NCBI GenBank assembly: GCA_029573235.1
Contig: JAKQGX010000026.1
Span: 62,001-126,000, forward strand
Source of the DNA: Bacteroidota bacterium
Lineage (GTDB): Bacteria > Bacteroidota > Bacteroidia > Chitinophagales > Chitinophagaceae
DNA: 64,000 bases
Direction of reading: 5' to 3'
Position 1 is the stretch's first letter. Every line of letters starts with the position of its first letter. The notes under the pieces were generated by a model. It was not told the DNA's origin and did not search any database. It saw nothing but the letters and a program-made list of their open reading frames with translations. The translations under genes and the position numbers were made by a program. This document shows, in pieces, positions 37,201-43,208 of the stretch.

Positions 37201-38502
37201 ACTTTTGATATTAATGAAATAGTGCTCCAGAAATTTACATCTACTAGCAGCACTCCTCCACAAGTAGTGGACAGTAACTTTATCTTACCTAGTACAATGG
37301 ATACTGGTATTACCGGCATGAGAGTACAAGTAGAAGAAGGAACATCGCCGGCTAATAATGCATGTGGAAACTACACCGGTGGTGAAACCGAAGACTACCT
37401 AATTAGAGTATATTATCCTCCATGTACGGGGCTTAGCAATCCGGGCGTGGTAGTTATTTCTGATACTTCTGCATGTATTGGACACACCATTTTTGTAACA
37501 GACACTACCTACGATAAAGCACACTCTGGCTTGATACGCGTATGGCAACAATCGCCTGATGGGGTGAGTTGGGCAGACATTCCCGGCTCTGATACCTTGA
37601 ATCAAATTAAGCATGTGGTTACCGGGGTAGTTTATTTTAGAATGCAAATGGTTTGTGCTAGTCCTGTGAAATTGGACACTACACATACCAATGTGGTAGG
37701 GGTGAGCATTAATCCTCCTGTTTCATGTTACTGCCAAAGTCAGACAATGGGTACCAAATCGGATTCTAGTGATATTGGAGCCTTCTACTTCCAAAACTTT
37801 AACAACAACGTGGGTGGGCCACACCTCAAAAATCCGGAAGCATGGCGTCTCAGAACAGATTATACCAGACAACCATCTCCAGACTTGTGGGTAGATAGCA
37901 CATACAGCTTTACGCTCTACCATATCCTTAACTCAGCTACACATGCTGATGCGAAGGTGACAATCTTTATCGACTTTGATGCTGATATGCACTATGATAT
38001 TCCTGCAGAGCGTGCCTTTACCGGGTTTACAAGTGCCAGTGGTTATTTGTTGAACGGAACCGTTACAATACCACACAATGCTTTACCTGATTTGCCAACC
38101 GGCATGCGTGTGATATTAAATAATGATATTGGCGCTAACCCTGCTTCTGATAGTGCTTGTGGCATATATACTTCAGGTGAAACAGAAGATTATGTAGTAG
38201 TCATCCGTAGCCCATTAACCAGTGTGAATAATGTTAAGAAGATTGGTCACTTCAATCTTTTCCCTAACCCGAATGATGGTCACTTCAGCATTAGTTTCTC
38301 TACTGGAAAACATGTAGAAAACACCAAGTTGACAGTTACCAATGTGGTGGGTGTAAAAATCATTGAAAAAGAATACGGCAAACGTGAAACCAGCAGTACT
38401 TTCCACGAAGAGCTAAATCTGTCAACTGTAGCGAAAGGCGTTTATTTCGTCGAGTTACAAGCAGACCAAGAGCGCATCGTTAGAAAAGTAGTAGTGCAGT
38501 AA
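34270..38502 (+). CDS. Large multidomain T9SS surface protein (MAM-like, Ig-like and GEVED domains)
   Basis: 1,410 residues from ATG 34270, chosen because it starts the signal peptide (MKSKFLQKLHFVLLTLSLSI, cleavage near SKA). The body is modular: four Ig-like repeats with the pattern C..G...L...G...A..L.Y.W.QS.DG..W; two MAM/lectin-like domains (about 321-510 and 610-783) that both begin PY..F..W.N.CA.Y; two GEVED domains (about 878-1047 and 1150-1312) ending in GETEDYL/V. A type A sorting domain closes it (LFPNPNDGHFSISF ... GVYFVELQADQERIVRKVVVQ). It is probably a surface-attached adhesin or glycan-binding protein. No catalytic motif was recognised. Confidence 0.88.
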   Translation: MKSKFLQKLHFVLLTLSLSILGNWSKAQMTVQIGSGTSTNSFFPLYTCFVYNYSQQIYLASELNAGGASGPTFIHKIRFKPMTSIITPTSYWQDWQLFLGNTTVDGLATTTSWQTGLTPVFNGIMATPVANNWLEFVLPTPFLWDGISNLVVATYENSANYSCTQSWASYAATPPVGGGNRGRLFYSDPTNPNPSAPPAANYSSDNIAQVQFEMVPATPCAGMPNAGTVIPLGPLATCAGAQTVLTDTGSTLAQNITYQWEESTNGGVNWNNIFGATTKSYPAQPTVTTQYRLKVTCTNSNMTATSNDVTINVTQPSFNAIPYVEEFETWVNKCATYDVPTGGNWVNGPTSGSASWRRVNQGTNGAWIVPNGGAYAPTGIPTIANAGSARFHSSYSTVGAVGNLDLYLDFSSIGGAKQLYFYHINNASLYGTVGVDSLNVFYSTNGGANFTWVGGYDTALTWRKRSIALTTNPNSPQVVIRFQGKRLPAHNVADSNTTDMGIDSIFVTGPCSGAPFAGTIVAPASLCAGSVTNLTTTGTTMAAGLSFQWEQSTNGTTWVSAVGGEGANTQFYQTPSLYDTISYRLKVGCGASFSTTAPITINVASPHYANVPYQQSFELWRNRCALYEIPDSVWATSPPTTSIAWRRRDQGATGGWTNATQGATTPLSLAGAGTYSARFHSTNGAATTTGKLDLLLDCSQQIGSKQLEFHYINPNGNDSLFISYSVDSGFNFTRLSAYNTTPTWTEEHVTIPSNSPKTIVRFEGYADYAGSAGTDISIDSVRVLQPCNAPISAGIINNLSTSCKYDTFTLYLIGNTQAAGLVYDWQQSFDNVNWTSTGVTTFNYTGFITQPTFFRTLVKCVTANIEDTTPVQFVDTTIFYKCYCNSFATTISGADVGNVAIKSLPGNNYKLNNGTITPPTAIVNNSTANKTYTSFINTLLPATMYLDTLYNIAVTQINSGAYTNARVRVWIDKDHSGTFDINEIVLQKFTSTSSTPPQVVDSNFILPSTMDTGITGMRVQVEEGTSPANNACGNYTGGETEDYLIRVYYPPCTGLSNPGVVVISDTSACIGHTIFVTDTTYDKAHSGLIRVWQQSPDGVSWADIPGSDTLNQIKHVVTGVVYFRMQMVCASPVKLDTTHTNVVGVSINPPVSCYCQSQTMGTKSDSSDIGAFYFQNFNNNVGGPHLKNPEAWRLRTDYTRQPSPDLWVDSTYSFTLYHILNSATHADAKVTIFIDFDADMHYDIPAERAFTGFTSASGYLLNGTVTIPHNALPDLPTGMRVILNNDIGANPASDSACGIYTSGETEDYVVVIRSPLTSVNNVKKIGHFNLFPNPNDGHFSISFSTGKHVENTKLTVTNVVGVKIIEKEYGKRETSSTFHEELNLSTVAKGVYFVELQADQERIVRKVVVQ

Positions 38503-38524
38503 TGCTTCTGCTAATCATATGAAT

Positions 38525-38559
38525 AAAAAGAGTCGGCAATTTATTGCCGACTCTTTTTT
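38525..38559 (+). terminator. Intrinsic terminator after the T9SS adhesin-like gene
   Basis: AAAAAGAGTCGGCAA (38525-38539) pairs with TTGCCGACTCTTTTT (38544-38558), a 15-bp stem with a 4-nt loop and T-run. It works in both directions and also serves mqnA, which ends at 38643. Confidence 0.9.
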
Positions 38560-38642
38560 GTTGCCCTCGTTCAAAGTTGCCTTTGTGAAATGAATACCAA
38601 TAGCATTAGGCAATCATTTCATATGGGAGCGTTTGTAAATGT

Positions 38643-39377
38643 TTACAATAATTTTAAAAAGTGGTGCAACCCTTCTTTTTTTGACTCGTCGAGAAGGTAA
38701 TGGATGTTCTCAGTGTAATACTCTTTCAAATCATAGTATGGGAAAGGAGTATCTGCTACTACTTGGTCAATCATTTTCAGACCTTGTGCATTTGCCTTAT
38801 TGAAGTAGTCTAAGAATGACACATCAAGTGGTTTGTTGGATACCCAAGCTGCAAAAACAAAAGGCAATCCGGTGTAGTCTTTCCAAGCAGTGGCTAGGTC
38901 ATATACGTAGTTGAAGTTGGATAATTGTTTTAAGGCTCGGTCGCCAATGATTACGCCTGCATTAGCACCCACGATGTAGTCAATATAATTTTCAGTAGCC
39001 GGAATATATACGACTTCTTTTTTCCAATATTGACGTAGCAGTATTTCTGCCAGTCGCACAGAAGTACGAGATTGATAGTCTAAATAAACACGCTCAATTT
39101 TTTCCATTGGCACTTGGCTAAAAATACATACAGATGCTACAGCACCATCGGCTGCAATGCCATAGTCACTTACGATTGATGCTTGGTTGATACTTTGTAT
39201 AGCAGCTACCGGCAATAGTGCCATATCAATGGTTCCTTCTTGCAAATGTTTGGCAAGCAATGCGGGATATGCTTCAATTAGCTCAATGTTTTGAAAAATG
39301 GGACTTTGTTTGATGCCGTATAGTAGGGGTTTGGTATTAAGATAACTAACGGCTCCAATTTTATATTTGTAGTTCAA
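38643..39377 (-). CDS. mqnA: MqnA-type chorismate dehydratase, futalosine menaquinone pathway
   Basis: 244 residues from the TTG at 39377. The open frame extends to another TTG at 39416, inside the divergent rnhA start, but a consensus promoter at 39395-39424 places the transcript start downstream of it. The protein begins NYKYKIGAVSYLNTKPL, the family signature, and has IDMALLPVAA and a GDRALK segment of the periplasmic-binding-like fold. MqnA dehydrates chorismate in the first committed step to menaquinone. MqnA and MqnD are related; the N-terminal motif favours MqnA. Its presence implies the alternative (non-MenFDHC) quinone route. Confidence 0.88.
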   Translation of the reverse strand: MNYKYKIGAVSYLNTKPLLYGIKQSPIFQNIELIEAYPALLAKHLQEGTIDMALLPVAAIQSINQASIVSDYGIAADGAVASVCIFSQVPMEKIERVYLDYQSRTSVRLAEILLRQYWKKEVVYIPATENYIDYIVGANAGVIIGDRALKQLSNFNYVYDLATAWKDYTGLPFVFAAWVSNKPLDVSFLDYFNKANAQGLKMIDQVVADTPFPYYDLKEYYTENIHYLLDESKKEGLHHFLKLL

Positions 39378-39382
39378 GAGGC

Positions 39383-39390
39383 TATATTTG
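39383..39390 (+). promoter_or_regulatory. Candidate rnhA -7 element
   Basis: TATATTTG is an exact match to TAnnTTTG, 26 nt before the rnhA ATG. The -33 is weak (TTTT about 20 nt upstream). It faces the mqnA -7 element with only 4 bp between them. Confidence 0.5.
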
Positions 39391-39394
39391 GCAG

Positions 39395-39424
39395 GCAAAG
39401 ATAGCAGGTTTAGCAATGCAGCAA
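39395..39424 (-). promoter_or_regulatory. mqnA promoter, inside the rnhA start region
   Basis: On the reverse strand, TTG (39424-39422), a 19-nt spacer, then TATCTTTG (39402-39395), the consensus Bacteroidota promoter. The predicted start near 39388 leaves about 11 nt before the TTG start codon at 39377. The -33 element lies within rnhA codon 3. Confidence 0.65.
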
Positions 39425-39889
39425 CAGGTAATAATATATACGGATGGCGCCTCTCGTGGCAATCCCGGCCCGGGCGGGTATGGCATCATTATGCAATGGG
39501 GACAAGTAAGCAAAGAATTTTCGAAAGGCTTCCGAAAGACTACCAACAATCGCATGGAGCTGATGGCTGTTATTGTTGCCTTGCAACAACTGAAGCGCGA
39601 GGGGCTTGATATAGTTATTCATAGTGATAGCACCTATGTGGTGAATGCTATTGAAAAAGGGTGGTTACATGGTTGGATTAAAAAGGGGTTTAAGGACAAG
39701 AAAAACCCCGATTTATGGATGCAATATTATCAATTAGCTCAAAAGCATCGCATCAAAATGAAATGGGTAAAGGGTCATGCGGAAAACCGATACAACAATC
39801 GCTGTGACCAACTCGCCACTGCTGCTGCAGACGGATATGATTTAGCTATCGACGAGGGTTATGAGCAAGTAACGAGTAGCTTATTGTAA
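39416..39889 (+). CDS. rnhA: Ribonuclease HI
   Basis: 157 residues. It removes RNA from RNA-DNA hybrids. The catalytic carboxylates are all present: Asp10 (IYTDGASRGNPGPGG), Glu48 (NNRMELMAV), Asp71 (HSDSTYV) and Asp131 (NNRCDQLA). The basic protrusion GWLHGWIKKGFKDKKNPDLW is intact, as in E. coli RNase HI. Divergent from mqnA with overlapping promoter regions. Confidence 0.96.
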   Translation: MQQQVIIYTDGASRGNPGPGGYGIIMQWGQVSKEFSKGFRKTTNNRMELMAVIVALQQLKREGLDIVIHSDSTYVVNAIEKGWLHGWIKKGFKDKKNPDLWMQYYQLAQKHRIKMKWVKGHAENRYNNRCDQLATAAADGYDLAIDEGYEQVTSSLL

Positions 39890-39914
39890 AGTGAGAAAGA
39901 TATGGGCAAAAAAA

Positions 39915-40010
39915 TAGCAGGTTACTTACATCGCGCCGCTACAACCACACGCCCTTGCTGTATTCCTACCCTGGGGGATTAGTGGGAGCTAGCCGTATAA
40001 GACCTGCCGG
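39915..40010 (-). ncRNA. ffs: Signal recognition particle RNA, small bacterial type
   Basis: The reverse strand contains CCAGG-GUA-GGAA-UAC-AGCA around 39955-39972: a GGAA tetraloop on a 3-bp stem, flanked by CAGG and AGCA. This is the hallmark of SRP RNA domain IV, where Ffh binds (E. coli has CAGG-UCC-GGAA-GGA-AGCA). The ends close through GCAGGT (40007-40002) and ACCTGC (39922-39917), followed at once by TATTTTTTT as terminator. A perfect TACATTTG -7 element sits just upstream. Length is about 95 nt. The exact ends are estimated. Confidence 0.85.
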
Positions 40011-40013
40011 TTG

Positions 40014-40047
40014 CAAATGTAAAGAACAATATTGAATTTCCCATCAA
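40014..40047 (-). promoter_or_regulatory. SRP RNA promoter
   Basis: On the reverse strand, TTG (40047-40045), a 23-nt spacer, then TACATTTG (40021-40014). The predicted transcription start coincides with the first pairing base of the RNA. Confidence 0.55.
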
Positions 40048-40066
40048 TGAAAATTATTTGAAAAAC

Positions 40067-40074
40067 TACCTTTG
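40067..40074 (+). promoter_or_regulatory. Candidate -7 element of the vWA gene
   Basis: TACCTTTG is an exact -7 match, 69 nt before the ATG at 40143. No clear -33 was found. It is divergent from the SRP RNA promoter about 45 bp away. Confidence 0.4.
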
Positions 40075-40142
40075 CGTCATACTGTGACAAACATTGTTGG
40101 AAAGCATTAGTGTTTTTACAGTAGGTTTGTCAACCAATATCA

Positions 40143-42074
40143 ATGCAACGCAAATTTCTTTCAATCCTTTTCTTTTGTTTAATATTTGTTTTTGCCGCCA
40201 TAGGGCAACAACAAAAGGCGTATAAAAAAAATAGAATCCTGATTTTATTGGATGCCTCTTCCAGCATGGTTGAAAACTGGAACAGCAGTCAGTCGCGCTT
40301 TAAAGCCGCTGCTACCATTGTCGGTAAGCTGATGGATAGTGTTTACTCCTTTAATGCTGATGTAGAATTTGCTTTGCGTGTATATGGACACCAACATGCT
40401 GTACCCGAGCGCAATTGTTTTGATACCCGACGAGAAGTGATGTTTAGCAAAAACAATTACACTCAAATGATGCTTCGTTTAGAAGACCTTCGTCCCTATG
40501 GCGTATCGCCCATTGCCTTTTCGTTGAAGCAAGCTGCTGAAGAAGATTTTAACGATAGTTACAATTATGCCTATAGCCTTGTGTTAATAACGGATGGTGG
40601 CGAAAGCTGTGGTGGCAATATTTGCGATGTGGTAAAAACATTATTAAACAAGAAAATAGAATTCAAACCATACATTGTTAGCTTAGTCAATTATGCGCCC
40701 TTGCGAGAACAATACACTTGCTTAGGGCATTATTTGCAAGCGGCTACGCCCGAAGAAATGAATAGTGCAGTTGGCATAATTGCAGAAGATTATCATAAAG
40801 TATTAAGCATTCCTATTCTGAAAGTAAAAACACCGGAGACTCCCAAACCTGCCCCCATAGCCATTAAGCAAGCACCGCAGGTACCCGAAGTGGTAGTGAA
40901 GAAAGATAGTCTTCCCACCCCAACAAAATATCTTATTAAACCCATCAAGCAACAGACAAAACTGTTAGTCATTAAGCGCAGCAACTTTAGACGCCCACAG
41001 CTACAGCCACGTGCTATAGAGCCGGTAGTCTTGCCCATAAAAGAAGAAGAGCCCGTAATAGTTTTGAAAAAAGACATTATCCCTGCCATGAAGAATACGG
41101 CAAGGTTGAGAAGCTTCGGGTTGTTTTGGTCCACTCCTTCGCTAAAATCAAGACGTATAGAAAGGATAGCGATACCTCCTAAAGAAGTAGATAGCCCGCC
41201 TGTTGCTACACGTCCGGTTGTTGCTCCACCTGTCAATAAGCCCATACCTAAAGCCCCACCTGCACGACCTTCTCCACCCAAGGTGACTGCCCCACCAATA
41301 AAAGAAGCAACCTATAATCTTAAAACAGAAGCCGCAAAAGAAACATTGCTCGAGATACTTTTTACCGACGGAAAGGGTAAGTTTTTTTCATCTACACCAC
41401 AAGTAAAAGTATTGGATGCAAAAACAGGAGCAGAGGTAAAGAAATTCTTTAGAACGGTAGATGCAACGGGGCATCCTGATCCTCAGAAAATGACACCCGG
41501 AAACTATACCTTACTCATCGGAAAGAATGAAAACTTTAGAGCAAAAAGCGTCGTGATTCATCCCAATAGCTTGAATAAAGTAACCATCATTGCGGAGAAT
41601 GGAACGCTCAAATTTCACTACACTAACAACGAAAAAAGACCTGTACAAGAGTTTAGTGCTTTAGTGAAAAAGAACTTTGAACCCGGACCGGTCATCGCAC
41701 AACATTGCAACGAAGAAAAACAATACAGTGCCGGAAGCTATCATATTGAAATAGGCACCTTGCCCATTTCACGCCGTTATTTGGATATTGATTTTGGGGT
41801 AGATTATGTCATAGAAATAGATGAGCCGGGTTATGTAAGCATTACCAATACGGCTCCATTTGGGAAGGCTACTTTTTACTATCAACACGGAGATAATTTT
41901 ACACAGTTCTATACCTTGGATATTAATGGTAATCCGGCATTACAAAAAGTACAATTGCAGCCGGGCTATTATGAAATTCGATTTAATGAAAAAGGCACCG
42001 GGCAACCCTATATTGAGAAACGAGTAAAGTTTTTCGTACAAAGCAATAAGTCCACCGAAATACTTTTACCATAA
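40143..42074 (+). CDS. Exported von Willebrand factor A-domain protein
   Basis: 643 residues. The signal peptide (MQRKFLSILFFCLIFVFAAI) is followed by a vWA domain (about 30-230) with a complete MIDAS start DASSS (Asp37, Ser39, Ser41) and LITDGGESCGG later in the fold. A long Pro/Lys-rich linker (about 235-395; repeats such as KPAPIAIKQAPQVPE and PPKVTAPP) leads to a C-terminal beta-rich region (about 400-643) of two similar-looking halves. The CN.CD.. and CGGNICD cysteines could form disulfides. It probably binds a protein ligand via metal. No MoxR ATPase or other vWA partner lies beside it. The following GNAT gene begins at the base after its stop codon. Confidence 0.82.
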   Translation: MQRKFLSILFFCLIFVFAAIGQQQKAYKKNRILILLDASSSMVENWNSSQSRFKAAATIVGKLMDSVYSFNADVEFALRVYGHQHAVPERNCFDTRREVMFSKNNYTQMMLRLEDLRPYGVSPIAFSLKQAAEEDFNDSYNYAYSLVLITDGGESCGGNICDVVKTLLNKKIEFKPYIVSLVNYAPLREQYTCLGHYLQAATPEEMNSAVGIIAEDYHKVLSIPILKVKTPETPKPAPIAIKQAPQVPEVVVKKDSLPTPTKYLIKPIKQQTKLLVIKRSNFRRPQLQPRAIEPVVLPIKEEEPVIVLKKDIIPAMKNTARLRSFGLFWSTPSLKSRRIERIAIPPKEVDSPPVATRPVVAPPVNKPIPKAPPARPSPPKVTAPPIKEATYNLKTEAAKETLLEILFTDGKGKFFSSTPQVKVLDAKTGAEVKKFFRTVDATGHPDPQKMTPGNYTLLIGKNENFRAKSVVIHPNSLNKVTIIAENGTLKFHYTNNEKRPVQEFSALVKKNFEPGPVIAQHCNEEKQYSAGSYHIEIGTLPISRRYLDIDFGVDYVIEIDEPGYVSITNTAPFGKATFYYQHGDNFTQFYTLDINGNPALQKVQLQPGYYEIRFNEKGTGQPYIEKRVKFFVQSNKSTEILLP

Positions 42075-42527
42075 ATGACCGGTCTCGAAATTAAGTGTAT
42101 TACTACAAATGATGCTGCCTACCAAGAAGTGTTGCGCCTTCGCCACACCGTATTGCGAGCACCATTGGGAATGGATATCTATACAGAAGACCTGCACCAC
42201 GAAGTGAACGACTGCATTCTAACGGCATGGCAACGGCAGCAGTTAATTGGCTGCGTATTACTAAAGCCACTAGCCGATAACACCATGAAACTACGGGCTA
42301 TGGCAGTGCATCCTTCGGTACAAGGACAAGGCGTCGGTAGGTTATTGGTACTACAAGCCGAACGAGAAGCGATTGCGCAACATGCAAAAGGTATTGTATT
42401 GCACGCAAGGGTTTCTGCAAAGGGCTTTTATGAAAAATTAGGGTATGAAATAATCGGAGAACCGTTTGCGGAGGTTACCTTGCCACATGTGAAAATGAGG
42501 AAGCAATTGCCGACTCAAGAGAGGTGA
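42075..42527 (+). CDS. GNAT-family N-acetyltransferase
   Basis: 150 residues. It has the GNAT acetyl-CoA site QGQGVGRLLVLQAE (R/Q-x-x-G-x-G/A pattern) preceded by LRAMAVHPSV, and the C-terminal FYEKLGYEIIGEPF. It starts immediately after the stop of the vWA gene (TAAATG), so the two are translated together. The substrate is unknown. Confidence 0.9.
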   Translation: MTGLEIKCITTNDAAYQEVLRLRHTVLRAPLGMDIYTEDLHHEVNDCILTAWQRQQLIGCVLLKPLADNTMKLRAMAVHPSVQGQGVGRLLVLQAEREAIAQHAKGIVLHARVSAKGFYEKLGYEIIGEPFAEVTLPHVKMRKQLPTQER

Positions 42528-42599
42528 CTTTGTCCTAAAAATATTACTAAATTATGCTAGCTACTGATGAAGGCTACCGTTTTAAGATTGCTTTTTAAT

Positions 42600-42607
42600 T
42601 ACCTTTA
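42600..42607 (+). promoter_or_regulatory. Candidate -7 element of the DUF3127 gene
   Basis: TACCTTTA matches TAnnTTTG at seven of eight positions, 41 nt before the ATG. Confidence 0.35.
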
Positions 42608-42647
42608 CAATTCTTGTTTTTATTGTTAATTTATTAAAGTACTAGAA

Positions 42648-43067
42648 ATGAATTTTGAAATAACCGGAAAGCTCGTTGTGAAGTATGATACACAGCATAT
42701 TAAAGACACCTTCAAAAAACGCGAATTTGTCATCGAAACATCGGAAGACGTAAATGGCTCCGTCTATACCAATTTCATAAAAATGCAGTTGGTGCAAAAT
42801 AGATGTGAACTATTAGATCGATACAATGAAGGCGATTTAATAAAAGTAAACTTTGGGTTGAAAGGCAATCGTTGGGAAAAAGACGGCAAGACAAACTTCA
42901 TCACTAATTTGGATGCATGGAGAATAGAAAGTGCTTCTGTAGCAGCAGGGCCTGTGAGCACAGGGCATACTGTTAATGCTGCACCTACCGCGCAGGCTGC
43001 TGCACCCGTAGCTACTGCATGGGGTGCTGCTCCTACTGCTGAAGGGGGCGATGACTTGCCCTTCTAA
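42648..43067 (+). CDS. DUF3127 protein, OB-fold type with SSB-like C-terminal tip
   Basis: 139 residues. The conserved N-terminal domain (about 1-95, ITGKLVVKYDTQHI, KKREFVIET, INFGLKGNRWEKDGKTNF-like) matches DUF3127, a small Bacteroidota family with an OB-like pattern. It is followed by an Ala/Pro/Thr-rich linker and ends EGGDDLPF. That acidic, Phe-terminated tip is like the C-terminal tail by which single-stranded-DNA-binding proteins recruit partners. A nucleic-acid role is therefore inferred, not shown. Confidence 0.78.
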   Translation: MNFEITGKLVVKYDTQHIKDTFKKREFVIETSEDVNGSVYTNFIKMQLVQNRCELLDRYNEGDLIKVNFGLKGNRWEKDGKTNFITNLDAWRIESASVAAGPVSTGHTVNAAPTAQAAAPVATAWGAAPTAEGGDDLPF

Positions 43068-43088
43068 CGCCATCTAGCAACAGTATGA

Positions 43089-43131
43089 ATCTCTCGATTG
43101 TAAAATATTAATACAACCGAGAGATTTTTTT
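43089..43131 (+). terminator. Intrinsic terminator after the DUF3127 gene
   Basis: The arms at 43089-43102 and 43112-43125 form a 14-bp stem with one A-C mismatch around a 9-nt loop, followed by seven T. Confidence 0.85.
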
Positions 43132-43208
43132 ATGATAATCATTTCTAAAATAAGCGCATACTTAAAAATCAATTCTTGCGCTATTGTTCCTTTTATACCT
43201 GCCTATTT

